Counted from the first letter of the stretch, positions 30,590 through 42,670 are shown. The stretch is DNA of 64,000 nucleotides from Anadara kagoshimensis (GCA_021292105.1 CM037871.1:16375960-16439959); one strand, 5' to 3'. The notes: generated by a model not told the origin, from the sequence alone. Program-made: numbers and translations.

Positions 30590-30765
30590 TGCAAATTATT
30601 TCCTTAGCTAAATTTGGTAAAATATTTTTTGTCCTTTTGGGTATCTTTTCATTATATTGAAAACAAATTAGGTTTCATAACATTTGTCTAAGCACTACTG
30701 ATGAGGAATTGTATTCCGAAACGACGGTCTAATGCTGTAAAATTAAAACTGGTATAATATGTAAT
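30590..30765 (+). repeat. Dispersed repeat, 'GATGAGGAATTGTATTCC' family
   Basis: Contains CTTAGCTAAATTTGGTAAAA, GTCTAAGCACTACTG, ATGAGGAATTGTATTCCGAA and CTGGTATAATATGT in the order seen at 56200-56360 and, inverted, at 61225 and 61900. Confidence 0.7.
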
Positions 30766-31476
30766 ATGCAGATTGATTTTTTTAATGTTTTAACCTGATA
30801 CATAACTATTCTATTTATTTTACCTTTCTTGTCAATGATGTTTACATATTTTAGAATATAGTGGTTTTCAATTAAACTGTAAAGAAATATTGATTTTAAG
30901 AAAATTGATAGAAATAGACAACAATATAACATTTCATTGGTCATTCTAGTACTTAAACCACTGACTCTTTCTTTCACTTTTATGAATTTGGAGAAAATAT
31001 AAAAAGATATGTGATGTTTTAAACACGTGTCCAGTTGTTATCAGCTTGACCATACAACTAATCCTATTGTCCATAGGAACGATTCTGTCCAGACAAATGG
31101 ACATTTAATATCAAATTCTACAGTATATTTAGCACATACGTTAATCTAATTTACCCGTTCAGTGGGCATCAATAAACGCAATTTGTAGGGTTGTCATCCG
31201 GGCAATTCTAAAAGCACGTACTCCAATTAAAATGTCAGCAGGCTGTGTAAAGTTTGTTTGTGGTCAATAGTGGTCAAACTACCATAAATATTTGACATTT
31301 GTTTCTCCTTTCAATGTCCACTACTATCTGTTGTTATTGTTGGGTGTCTGTCGGTTCATTAAGGGCGAAACGTGTTTATATTTCTTATGCACCTATTGAC
31401 ATTAATGTTGCTTTAAAAGACAAGTGATGATTGAATTTTTGCAATCTACTCGATGTCTAATTTTGCAACCGGAACC
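30766..31476. other. Intergenic, nothing recognised
   Basis: No coding frame, TIR or tRNA-like box identified. Confidence 0.4.
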
Positions 31477-31785
31477 TCTGCGGCTGAGTGGTTAAAGCGT
31501 TAGCCTACATACCTCAAGGCATTTTACTGTTTGATTTCCATCCCGGTCACATGCAAGAAAAATAGGATATTCTTTGCTGTAAGACCTTACTGTGTTGCCT
31601 GGTACCTGTATAATGGACTGAGTTGTCTGCGACATTGCGGTCGAGTGTACCCTAAGGTCTCAATAATTTCGTACTAGCATATAGCAGATAAAGGTCATGT
31701 GTTTAGATTAACCCTTGAGCAAAAAGCTGAAAAAATATAATGAGAAGAGACGTTAAACAGCATGCAACTAACCAACCAACATCTA
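31477..31785 (+). mobile_element. SINE with a Ser/Leu-tRNA-like head
   Basis: The head TCTGCGGCTGAGTGGTTAAA with GCGTTAGCC is followed by a B-box-like TTTGATTTCCATCCC. The tail GAGAAGAGACGTTAAACAGC ends in an ACTAACCAACCAAC motif. Its tail GACGTTAAACA is shared with the other SINE family. Confidence 0.75.
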
Positions 31786-33108
31786 AGACTAAAGCTTTGT
31801 CTTTTTAAGGAAGCATAATTATGTAATTGTTATGTACATTCAGGCCATTTTTTAAATTTTAAATGTTAGTATTTATGACCAACTGGTTGTAAAACACAAA
31901 ATGTAAGTGGGGTGGCATGGTTTAGGCACTCACGGTGCTATAACCATTTTGTTTGACATGTATTCAATTGTTCGTCCAAAGATATTTTTTTAAAAGTCCC
32001 GAGTTGATTAGTTATTTTCACGAGCTTGCGAGTCACAAAAATATCAGTTCAATATTTATTATAGAGCAAAATACATTTCATTAACTTACCAGTGGCATCT
32101 CATCTCCAACACTTTTTTGTCTCACAATACGTTAATATTGCACTAGTTCTCGTAGAAGGATATATAAACTGTAGTGCAATTAAACAACTACATAGCGATG
32201 TCGTGGCGAAGAACAGCACGCTGCAAAGTATAATACAATATGAAAATGTTTTCGGAAAACCACGAATCGGAAAAAAATGGCGTGCAAATATCGATATATA
32301 AATTTACACTTTAACACCTAAAGATTTATTGTTTAATTTTATGTGAAACATATTTTGCTTTGTAATAATATAGAATATTAAACTCAAAATTATTTCGAAT
32401 TGTTTGTGTGTTTGCTGTTTTGACCAAACGATTTCATGCCAACCCCCCTCCCCTTCCCCTCAAAAAATAACTCTACAACAAAACTGATAATTTGGTATTC
32501 ATCAATCTTTGTAAAAGGAAAACATACGCCACTTGTTTTTGTCAAGAAAGTCACTTAACTTGAAGATATAAATATAATGTAAAGTTTACCGATCACGAGA
32601 TTCCCAAAGCTAATGTTTAATGATAGCTGCTCATTTGAATGTTGATGATGGTATTGGGAAATGTTTGGGCACATGTAGCTAATTGATGTAGTATAATATC
32701 AACAACCCTTTATTATCCAACTTCCGGTATTTGCCTGCGTCTATTCGAAGTCATGAACCATGTTAAGTTTAGATTGACTAATTCACAGAAACGGAAGTCG
32801 GTTCGGCAGAAATTGCATTAGCTCGGGCAATCAGTCGGTCATCAAAATGTTTGGAATGACAAAAAAGCTTCTAAGTTTACTCTTAGCCAATTGCTTTTGA
32901 TTTCAAGAAGGGCACTTAACGATAATCAAAATAAACTTATAGCTGACAAAGTCAATTTAAAGTTCATCTAGAAGTGAAATAAGAGATGTACAATCACTAT
33001 CTGTTGTTTCTGAGATATTTGATTGAATAATGGTGGTATGGATTCAATAATTAAATTTTATTTTGCTAGTCTTAATGTGCTTTTGATTAACTTTTTATTG
33101 AATCATGC
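31786..33108. other. Intergenic, nothing recognised
   Basis: No coding exon or known repeat seen. Some stretches (32700-32900) are less AT-rich and could be conserved noncoding DNA, but this needs comparison to show. Confidence 0.3.
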
Positions 33109-33109
33109 T

Positions 33110-33152
<43 letters not shown>

Positions 33153-33159
33153 CGCTCGC

Positions 33160-33212
<53 letters not shown>

Positions 33213-33218
33213 CTCTCT
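33110..33218. repeat. (CT)n / (CTCG)n compound microsatellite
   Basis: CT run, a central CTCG/GCTC stretch at about 33148-33171, then CT again. Confidence 0.95.
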
Positions 33219-33523
33219 GTGGATATTTTAAGGGTAAAGTGGGGACAAATGAGATAAATAGTGGGAGGAAAAGGCGAAATTCAAATGAAATACGTTAGAC
33301 CTTTCAAATAAAATGTAAGGACATTGTGGGGACATCTTTGTCAGGCCAAGTAAATGTACCGATCTAACATAAACCTACTCTGTTTTACATACATGTAGTT
33401 TTTTTTTATAACATTTCAACTTATTGTACGACTAAGGACGCGAGTTTTGTCCTTATATTGTTAGTTGTTTCCCCACTAAGAATGTAATGCGACTATAAGT
33501 GCCTCCTATTATTCGCTAGAACA

Positions 33524-33524
<1 letters not shown>

Positions 33525-33614
<90 letters not shown>
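33525..33614. repeat. (CT)n-(CA)n compound microsatellite
   Basis: CT units to about 33583 continue directly into CA units. Confidence 0.95.
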
Positions 33615-33616
<2 letters not shown>

Positions 33617-33807
33617 TAAAAACCAATAAAGGTTTGCAGTTGGTTAAAATATGATGTATGAATATTACACGCAGTTTTGTGATGACCGAGCGCAAATTTG
33701 TTTTGAGCATAATTTCTGACAGCATCTTTTTTATCTTTAGATACGAGGACGAGTCAATAAGTAAAATAAATATCTGAAAGGAAACGCCGTTTTAAAGTTG
33801 ATTGGAA

Positions 33808-34007
33808 TACAGTAAACGTATTTATTTTCGCGGTGTATCAATTTTCGCTTATTTCGTGGTCATTTGTATTGAGCGAAAATTATATTAATATGCTTTTTGT
33901 GTTATAGTGCATGTTTAAAAAACGCAAAAATTTAACTACGCGGATATTTCTAAATTTCCTATACCGCGAAAATAATATACACGCGAAATTAAATACGTTT
34001 ACAGTAA
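33808..34007. mobile_element. MITE with ACAGTAAACGTATTTA...TTTCGCG terminal repeats
   Basis: The left end TACAGTAAACGTATTTATTT plus TCGCGGTGTAT and the reverse-complemented right end TACTGTAAACGTATTTAATT plus TCGCGTGTAT are about 30-bp TIRs. The 200-bp element has no coding capacity. Confidence 0.85.
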
Positions 34008-34249
34008 TTATATAATCACTTGATTTTACTCAATTTTATTTCATAATAAAAGAAAGCTTGTAAGTTTCATTTTAAAAGTAATATTTTAACGATTTTTAAA
34101 ATAAAATATTATTTTTAAAATGACACTAATAAGCTATCGTATAATGTGAATAAAATCTCCCTAGCAGATTAAGTTTTCTGCCATTGATTCAACAAATCGT
34201 CCTCGTCCACAAAAAGTGATCTCAAAATATATGTTTATCTTGTCTTGTT

Positions 34250-34575
34250 TGAAATTGCTCGCTCCGTGAGAGGCCGTGGGTTCGAACTCCGACCGCGTTT
34301 GACCAAAGACTTGAAAGTGGGTAGTGACTGTTCTTTCGCCAAGCACTCGGCATTACGAAATGAAAGTCACGGTTCTTTCGGTTCTTTCGGATGGGAACTT
34401 AAACAAGGTCCCGTGTCACGGTAGGCTTGGCACGATAAAGAACCCTGCTGTATAATGCCATCAGCGCAATGCACAGGCAACATTTTTACACCTTCGCCTA
34501 TAGCTGGCGAAGTCTCGATATAAGTGAAATATTCTTGACTGGGGCGTAAACACCATTACTCAACTCAACTCTTGA
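34250..34575 (+). mobile_element. tRNA-headed SINE, well-preserved body
   Basis: The B box GGGTTCGAACTCCGA at about 34279 is followed by GACTTGAAAGTGGGTAGTGA, CGCCAAGCACTCGGCATTAC, a duplicated GGTTCTTTC, CCGTGTCACGGTAGGCTTGG, AACCCTGCTGTATAATGCC, TCGATATAAGTGAAATATTC and a CACCATTACTCAACTCAACT tail. The A box is eroded. Confidence 0.9.
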
Positions 34576-34861
34576 CATTTTTATTGCTTAAAACTGTACA
34601 CTACTAGTGTATTACAACATTCAGTAGTTAACTCAATTTTTAATCAATTTAGATGCTTTCATGTTAATTGTTTTGGTTTTCATAAACATTTAATAAAAAT
34701 CGAAATCGCAAAATTAACCCATGACATTACGCAAAATAAAATAATTTTCTCTTTTTCTAAAAAAAATATATCCTATTTGTATAGAAATCAGATAAGTGAT
34801 GTTTTAAATAATTTTATATATTGCCAGAACATCTATATAAGCCGAGGAATTAATACCGGGA

Positions 34862-35715
34862 ATACAGTACAGACCTGTCGAAAGTTTAACACCGAATTAA
34901 CGAAAACGCGTCGAAGTTAGGCTGCAAAAATATGGATAGCTAATGGTCGAAAGGCTGTCGAGAGATGGGTATCTAGTGGTCGAAAGGCTGTCGAGAGATG
35001 GGTATCTAGTGGTCGAAAGGCTGTAGAGAGATAGATGGCAGCTGCGGAGGTACAAGGCATACCTGTCGAAAGTTTAACTCCGAACTAACGAAAACGCGTC
35101 GAAGTTAGGCTACCGATATACGGATAGCTAGTGGTCGAAAAGCTGTCGAGAGGTAGATGTAGATAGCACCTATGGAGGTACAGTACATACCTGTCGAAAG
35201 TTAAACACCGAACTAACGACAACGCGTCGAAGTTCGCCTACCGATATACGGATAGCTAGTGGTCGAAAAGCTGTCGAGAGGTAGATGTAGATAGCACCTA
35301 CGGAGGTACAAGACATACCTGTCGAAAGTATAACTCCGAAGTAACGAAAACGCGTCGAAGTTAGGCTACCGATATACGGATAGCTAGTGGTCGAAAGGCT
35401 ATCGAGAGATAGATAGCAACTGTCGAGGCACAGTACATACCTGTCGAAAGTTTATCACCGTGGTAACGAAACGGAGTCGAAGCTAAGCTTTTAAGTGGTA
35501 GATATATGGAGAGCCAGATAGATAGAAACTGTCTGTCGAAAAGCTGCCGAAATAACCAGCGGTCGAAATTACTGCCGATTCGGCACCGATTCGTTAGCTC
35601 TGTTTTAAGCCTTCGACAGGTCTGTACTGTATACATAGCTAACGAAGGGCCGAAAAGATGTGCCGATTCTACTCTTACTCGATAAATTAGTGTTAAACTT
35701 TCGACAGGCCTATAC
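34862..35715. mobile_element. TIR element copy D with five left-end modules in tandem
   Basis: ACCTGTCGAAAG left-end modules start near 34873, 35061, 35187, 35317 and 35439 (spacings about 188, 126, 130 and 122). Each is followed by AACGAAAACGCGTCGAAGTT-type sequence and a TGGTCGAAAGGCTGTCGAGA module. The first module also has three copies of a 32-bp subunit (about 34946-35040). Right ends CTTCGACAGGTCTGTACTGT (about 35610) and ACTTTCGACAGGCC (about 35697) close it. Confidence 0.85.
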
Positions 35716-36439
35716 TAAATGTGGCGATATCTGATGACATTAAGACGTTAGTTAATGTCACTCCCAAGACGGCTTACAAACACAAAATGTAATTCTATAT
35801 AGTTTTGCATAAACCAATTGTCACACACACTTTGCGATATTACATTTGTGTTTCACAATATCAACGCTGGGTTTACTTGTAAAATGTATCCTATTTTTTC
35901 AGCTGATAGTTCAAATATAATTCCTAATACTTTTATCTCTAATGACCTAGGAGTAGCTGAGAAAGCTTCTTCATTCAAAATTAATACGATTTACTCTAGT
36001 CTCTTCTTATACAAATTGAGTTCGTGTTACAATAACGTCCCAAAAGACTTATGAACCACGCTATTCCAAAGGCTTAAACAATAATGATTTTGTATCTTAA
36101 GCCATTCTTCGAAACACATGTTCTGGAAACCACAGGAGTAATTGTTCTGTAGAAATTAATTTCTCTCTTTGATCAGATATATGCATTAACCCATATTACA
36201 CCAATTGAATTCCCATCTAGTGTTTTAAATTAACAATGTCATATCAGATCGCCTTGGGGAACCCTAGCGAGAGTTATAAAGTCAATACGTCTACAAAACA
36301 TATAACATTAATGTTATGTATGTATTATAAACGTATATTTGACATTAATGATTTGAAATTTGTTTCATTGGAATGTCAATATTTAGTTTAAAGTAGTAAT
36401 ATTATTTTCATTTTAAGTTTGAAACTGTACTTGATAATG
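35716..36439. other. Intergenic, nothing recognised
   Basis: The 78-codon plus frame at 35818-36054 has no recognisable motif and is not supported as a gene. Confidence 0.35.
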
Positions 36440-36671
36440 CTGTAGATCACTTTTTCATCGCCAGTAGAAAATTTCGCGTCAAGAACATTTTGGCCTTATT
36501 AGCAAATATTTGAATTCGCGTTTGGAATCTTATCGAATACAACATATGTATGTCAACATAGAAATATCTGTGTGCTGAAAATTTATGCGTCATATTTGAA
36601 TTCGATAATGGGACGAGTCGCGAATTTACGCGAAAATAAATCTCTCGCAAAATAAAAGTGATCTAAAGTAA
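36440..36671. mobile_element. MITE with TTAGATCACTTTT / AAAAGTGATCTAAAGT ends
   Basis: The left TGTAGATCACTTTTTCATCG and right GCAAAATAAAAGTGATCTAA are imperfect inverted repeats. The inner TTTCGCG/CGCGAA motifs recall the MITE at 33808. Confidence 0.6.
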
Positions 36672-36689
36672 TCAACATAAACGGGAGCA

Positions 36690-36950
36690 CGAAAAAGTTA
36701 ATGATAAAATTAACCAATGGCTCATAAACCTTTTCTTAGTAACAACCAACGCAATTGAGAACATAAAAATACAATTTAATGATAAAACAAAAGCGAAAAT
36801 GGCTAAAAAGCCCTGTTCTTGGCAACAACCAAAGCAATCGAGATCAATGGTAAAAGCCAATGATAAAACAAAGCAATGACTTATATACCTGTTCTGGGCA
36901 ACAACCAACGCAATCAAGAACATAAAACAATACAAGTTAATGATAAAACG
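36690..36950. repeat. About 80-bp tandem repeat, just over three copies
   Basis: AATGATAAAA recurs near 36699, 36778, 36858 and 36938. Units contain an AACAACCAACGCAATCAAGA-like core and are diverged. Confidence 0.8.
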
Positions 36951-37084
36951 ACCATTGATAAAGTGATGGCAAGCACACCATATTTCAAAAAAAAAGTATT
37001 TGCCTATGCCTATATAAAATTAAATCCAATGTTCATATTGGAATGTTTTCATGTAAAAACTCATTGAAAAATATAGGCGTCATT

Positions 37085-37125
37085 GTACACAAACATACCG
37101 GTCCATGTCCAAATCACAATATAGC
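37085..37125 (-). repeat. RT-family terminal fragment
   Basis: CAAACATACCGGTCCATGTC followed by CAAATCACAAT. Confidence 0.4.
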
Positions 37126-37739
37126 ATTTCTTCTTCTCTTTCTTCATTGATTGTTTTAACATCAGATTATTGTGCATCTTTTCACAATAAATAACGAAAG
37201 TTATTGCTACAGCCAGCACATAATCTTTTTGCTCAAAACGTATTATAAAACTTTGTTATCCACTTTATTTAAAAGTTACTTTATTGAATGACAATTTTAA
37301 TTTTGTGTTCAGGTCAGATCGCTGCATTTCTTTTCATTACGGTTTGCTATGCCCATTGCATTTTGATATGAAACAAGTCCATGACATATTTATGTAAGTT
37401 TTTTGCTATACACTTCATTATGGCTAATTATGATTTATCAATTTCATTATTTTAATAAACGTCACATTGCAAATACAGAACACCTGCATCAAACGCAGTT
37501 GTACCTCCCGAATAAAAAAACAACAAAATGCATTAAAAAAAGCTGGACCAGAAATACAGATAAAAAACAAATATCTTACTATCTCTGGTTTAATTGGAGA
37601 TGTTCTTCTAATGTTCACTAGTACCTAAATGATATGTAAAGGTACTCAAGATACTAACTTAATGGTTAATAGTATACTTGCAATACCATAAAGCTGTAAG
37701 GTAAATAAAACATAACAACACACATGCATTTCTGAAATG

Positions 37740-37893
37740 CAGTCCAACCTGCCTTAAAGGCCACCTCTATATAAGGGTCATCTGCTTAAAAAGACCAGTA
37801 GAATTGTATCCAGAGTGTTCTTTATTCATATTATTTGAACCTGGCCACTATACTTGTTCCCTTGAGTGTCCTTTACAAACAGGTTTGACTGTA
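37740..37893. mobile_element. MITE, AGTCCAACCTG...CAGGTTTGACTGTA family
   Basis: The ends are inverted (CAGTCCAACCTGCCTTAAAG; CAAACAGGTTTGACTGTA). The internal CTCTATATAAGGGTCATCTG and TTTATTCATATTATTTGAAC match the other copies. Confidence 0.8.
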
Positions 37894-38144
37894 CATTGAC
37901 AATAAATATATATTAAGAAGATAATAACTTCATTGATCTCTTTAATTTCTACATTTCTTTATTTTTATTCCCAGATCAGTCATATCATTAAAATGAATAA
38001 AACGATATACATCATGTAGAATTAACAATATTCGAATCATTGAATTTAATACTTCTTTTACAAGATTTAAAAAAAAAAATCATTACACTTAAGTTATCCA
38101 ACGTTGATAAAATATTAAAGATCGCGATCGCGAATTATAAGAAC

Positions 38145-38695
38145 TGCTTTTATTGAAAACAAGTATTTTGATAAAATAAAAAATTCAATGTAGATTTTTT
38201 TTGTGAACAAATATTTTCTTAAAATTGATTTCTTCAAAAGGAAATAATAATTAATTTTTATTCGTTTCGGGAGAAAAATATTTTGAAAAGAAATCATCTG
38301 ATTCTTCTTGTAAACACACATTTTGAAAAGAAATAATTTAGATTCTTTTTTGTGAACAAATATTTTGAAAAAGGTTTAATAAGATTCTTTTTGGGAACAA
38401 ATATTTTGAAACAAAAAAAAAAATAATTTGGATCCTTTTCCGGGAACAAATATTCTGAAAAGAAATAATTTAGATTCTTTTTGTGAAGAAATATTTTGAA
38501 AAGGGAATAATTAAGATTCTCTTTTTATGAACAAATTTAAAAAAAAAAAAAGATATTTAGATTTTTTTGTGAACAAATATTTTGAAAAAAAGCATAAATA
38601 AGATTCTTTTTGGGAACAAATATTTTGAAACAAACAAAAAATAATTTAGATCCTTTTTCGTGAACAAATATTTTGAAAAAGAATTATTAAGATTC
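38145..38695. repeat. Diverged AT-rich tandem repeat, about 40-47 bp, about 12 copies
   Basis: Units are variations of GATTCTTTTTGTGAACAAAT followed by ATTTTGAAAAGAAATAATTTA, at about 38203, 38262, 38313, 38352, 38394, 38440, 38483, 38528, 38571, 38611 and 38661. Point changes and A-run length changes mark an old array. Confidence 0.85.
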
Positions 38696-39395
38696 CTAGC
38701 ATATAAGGGCTCAAACAACAAAGACAGTCTATTTGCGCTACGTCGTGCTCATACACGAGTTAATCGTGTTTTAATGCTGCAGACAAATACGCGCGGATTA
38801 AGGGGATATTGTTATCATCAATCACCTTAACGCTTAATGTACGTGCTTATTTTTATTGGTCGAAATCTCTAGTAATTAAACTACTTGTATAACAATAATT
38901 CTGACAATATTGTATTAATAGGGATTAAAATATCTAAATCCGAGATCCCCGTCCCGTATCCCGCATAAGGAAGATTGATCACTATTTAGAACAAAAAGAA
39001 AAACAAGTTTTATGGTTAAAAGTGACATGCATAATAATGTGGTGGGTTGTTGGTTAGGTAGGTTTTTTTTCTTTATTTTTTATTATATATAAATTAAATT
39101 ATTTTATTTTATAACACAACAATTTTAGCAAGGCATCCATGTACAAGGTCATAATAAGGAAATTCGCAACTGAAAAAGCGCTTGGTAACAAAAATCGCAA
39201 CCATGAATGCATTATTATACAAATAAGTGATACAACAAAAGAAACCCCGACACATTGGGGCAATATAACATTCTCAACTATGGAAGGGGACAGGAGCAAA
39301 ATGGTTTGATATTGAGTGTTTTATAGAAATTATGATTTCAAGTACAAGTTTATATCAGAATATTAGAAAAAAGGAATAAAAAACAAAAAATACCA
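38696..39395. other. Intergenic, nothing recognised
   Basis: No coding frame or repeat family identified. Confidence 0.35.
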
Positions 39396-39399
39396 AACA

Positions 39400-39790
39400 A
39401 TGTTCAATCCAGAAACCAAATAACAAAGTAAATGAAATCTGGAAAATTAAATTTTTAAGTTAAAGCACATGGACTTCCAGGTGGAAAGTGAAGCCGAGTG
39501 CTCCGGAAGGGCAAGCATCTCCTGTCTAGCTACATGTGGCTACAACTATCATGTGTGTAATCAAAATTGAGTATGAAAGGGATACGGAATATGGGACGTC
39601 AAATATATCCAGGGTAATTATGGGTAAAAGGTCATCCTTATTATATACAAACGTAATTATACAATATTATTATTTACGGCCATAAGAATGTTTCAGGACT
39701 TTGATACGCCTAGGCTTGTAATGTCTCTGATTAAACAGTTATTTGTAAGTAGTTAATTTCGTTGTATAAAAACCATCGAACAAATAAAGA
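39400..39790 (-). pseudogene. RT-family 3' part
   Basis: Blocks CACATGGACTTCCAGGTGGA, GAAGCCGAGTGCTCCGGAAG, CATGTGTGTAATCAAAATTG, GGGACGTCAAATATATCCAG and ACGGCCATAAGAATG follow the order of the copy at 27335-27700. The C-terminal coding part is present but badly broken. Confidence 0.7.
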
Positions 39791-39884
39791 AACATTTTTG
39801 GAATTATGATTAAATATACAAGTGCAGACCTTATTTTATTAAGTGCTTCTATGAACAACACCAAACACACAATACGCAGAAGTG

Positions 39885-40025
39885 TTCGAATCCCACTCAG
39901 GACAAATCCTATTGGAATCGGTCGTTTTCTCCTTTACTCCGGTTTTATCCCCATTTCTGAACTGGAAGCCTCGATATAAGTAAAGTAATCCTAATTCGGG
40001 ACATAAAACTCCATTATTTTACCAC
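39885..40025 (+). mobile_element. Highly diverged SINE remnant
   Basis: TTCGAATCCCACTCAGGA is B-box-like. GAAGCCTCGATATAAGTAAA and CGGGACATAAAACTCCATTA match the family tail. Confidence 0.5.
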
Positions 40026-40623
40026 ACATATACATGTATATACTTGCTGGATTCCTCTTACACAAAAGTAGCAATATCCGGTGGCAGTCGAAGTTGTCAA
40101 TAAACCATTAGGTTATAATCAGAATATCAATTCAATATTTACAATATAATCACAATGATAATCTCAGATATTTAGCAAAATGCAAATTTCCAACACTAAA
40201 ACAGCGGGATTCTCGTGATCATTAAATGAAGCCATACAATACGGCGCTAAAAGATAGCTTTGACATTTGTGTGGCTTTTCTGTCTATAAAATACCTCATT
40301 GCTAAATATATAAAGCCGATACATCACATCGTTTGATATGTAAATGCTGTAGCTTTCAAGAAACAAACATTTGGCTTGCAATAAATGACATCAGTTAATG
40401 CACCGGAAGTGAACCAATTTACACCTACTTCCGGCGGCGCGCATTAACACCAATTAAATGTCATTAGATCATGACTTAAAATGCGATTGATAACAAGAAC
40501 CGGAAGTTTGAAATGCCAATTTCATTAAGGGAAGCTGACGCTTTAATAACATATTTATTCAGGAATGAATCCAATCAATTCAGTAAGGTGATGCAGTCAT
40601 GAACAAGCAACAATAGTGTTACT

Positions 40624-40635
40624 GCCCCCTGCTGG
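40624..40635 (-). promoter_or_regulatory. CTCF-type motif (candidate)
   Basis: The minus strand reads CCAGCAGGGGGC, matching the conserved bilaterian CTCF core. It lies in a less AT-rich block (40380-40640) that also has two CCGGAAGT ETS-type sites. Functional binding is an inference. Confidence 0.4.
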
Positions 40636-40982
40636 TTTTATGGAAGGGACCATGTTATATGTTTAGGGCGGATGGATTAAGATCCATTAAAGATATTGCT
40701 GTAAGAACAAAAAATTATCATGACTATTTGACTATTGTAATGGAAGATTAAATTTTATGTAATCTAACAAAAGCACAACAAAAGTCGGGTTATGATTCGA
40801 ATATTTCATGCATAACAAATAGATTTAATTGTGTGAAAATAGGATTTCAAGATAAAACTAAATGTATTGCATTTAGATGTATTATATTTCTGATATGTGA
40901 CGCTCAATTAACGATTAATAAAAAAAATAAGATCCTGGAAGTATCTGAGTAATGATGATTTTATTTCTATACCACAGATTGT

Positions 40983-41184
40983 GCACAGACCTGTCGAAAG
41001 TTTAACACTTAACTAACGAATCGACAACTCATCTCGCCACTTCGTTAGCTCGACATTTTACCACTTCGTAAGCTCGGCATATTTTTTCGGCTACTGGTTA
41101 TGCATGTCTTGTTCGCAAACTCAGCACCCAAACTTCGACTCCCTTTGGAAATTTCAGTGTTGACCTTTCGACAGATCTGTACTA
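40983..41184. mobile_element. TIR element copy E (CCTGTCGAAAGTTTAAC family)
   Basis: Left GCACAGACCTGTCGAAAGTT and right GACCTTTCGACAGATCTGTA are inverted. Inside are TCGTTAGCTCGACA-type modules. About 200 bp, unamplified. Confidence 0.75.
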
Positions 41185-41305
41185 TTCAGGATTTTCTTCT
41201 ATACTATATTTTTAAACAAATTTTGAACAGCCTTCACATATGCAATTACAAATAATCTGACAGATTTTACAAATTGATATATCGGTAAAAGTGCGTATAA
41301 TAATA

Positions 41306-41331
41306 TAATAATAATAATAATAATAATAATT
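41306..41331. repeat. (AAT)n microsatellite
   Basis: Short trinucleotide run. Confidence 0.85.
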
Positions 41332-41724
41332 GATTTGCAAAGCAAAACAAAAATTGCTATAGCAGTTATACAGAAAATATACGTGTAATGGTAACAACAT
41401 AGCAGAGGACATTTAGTAAAATTAATTTATTTATTAAATAAATCAAATCTTCGTATCCATGACAACTGTAGGTAGCGACATAGTTTCCGAATAAGATGTT
41501 CAGAGCTGGCACCTAATAGCTTCAATAACTTATATTGAGCCAAGCACTATAATATTTGGATAGACACAGCTGACTGTAGTCTGTATTTTTTATAAACTTT
41601 TTAAGGTTTTTTGAAAATTAAAGAAAAAAACCTCTCTTGTCACCGTTGCATACAGGGACATCTTGAAATTCCAGGAAGACACTTATACTTACCTAATGAT
41701 TAAAGCACATTTACTTGTGCTATT

Positions 41725-41845
41725 TGTTGACGTCACTGACACTAGTACGTCATTAGTTGCCGTGACGCTACTTCGGTACCGTAATGGTCGCCAGTGTCAA
41801 AACATAAAAGGCTGGTCAACGATACGTCAATTCGGTCTTCAGTGA
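41725..41845 (+). promoter_or_regulatory. Candidate promoter: CRE cluster with TATA-like box
   Basis: A perfect palindromic TGACGTCA at 41728-41735 is followed by TACGTCA and GTGACG half-sites up to 41770. A CATAAAAG box lies at 41803-41810 and a TCAGT initiator-like motif at about 41839-41843. No downstream coding exon was recognised; a solitary retroelement promoter is an alternative. Confidence 0.3.
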
Positions 41846-42660
41846 AACCATCTGTATGACAATTGGTTAAAATACCAATAAAGTCTAACTCATCTAAAAA
41901 ATAAATGAAAGTAGAATTATGTTAAAAAAATAATTATTCAGCAAATATATTTCATATGCCTGTGACTATTGGCCTCGATAACATACGGCGTTAGCCATTG
42001 TTATATGGTACTTTACAACATGAATTAACAAGTCGGACTTTCAACTTCTGAGAAATCAAATGGTTTGCTTATTTTAATTAAAAAGTAATACATCGACCTT
42101 AATGGTTTAATGGTATAGAATAGACGCTAACAAATTACATAGCCCCTGATTGTCTAGATTCCATTTTCTCTCGAGACCCAATTTGGGAAGGTTTGCAAGT
42201 TAACATGCCCAATGTCAGTTGGTGGTTTTCTTTCGGCACTCTGGTTTTCCCCACCATCCCAAAATTGACCGTTTCGAGTAAAAAATCTAGACTGAAACGT
42301 GAAAAAAACTCTACTCCAATTCACCGCTGTCGCATTATCTTGCTCTTTCAAATGTACTGTTGCCAGATAAGAAACGACATTGTCTGACTATTGTACATGG
42401 ATTAAATAGAAGATTGATTTATAACAAGCTCTGAATTCAATTTTGTTAAATAATACACTGTCTGGCTAACACGATAGTCCGTAAATTGAATATGTTGTCC
42501 CGATCATCCTGAATAAATATTTTGTATACGAATTATATTCTATTTAGTAATTGAATTATTTAGGACTTGTGTTTGGATTCAAGACATCTTGGCTAATTGA
42601 AAGCTGATTTACCGTGCCTGGGATTTGTTACGCGGGAAAAAATGGCATGTTTTCGCAACA

Positions 42661-42670
42661 TGATTGACAG
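42661..42670 (+). promoter_or_regulatory. PBX/MEIS-type decamer (candidate)
   Basis: TGATTGACAG is the composite PBX-MEIS/PREP consensus. A single 10-mer can occur by chance in a window this size. Confidence 0.2.

Noticed and set aside
33023-33298. Leu-Ser-rich reading frame
   Set aside because: It is the translation of a (CT)n/(CTCG)n microsatellite.
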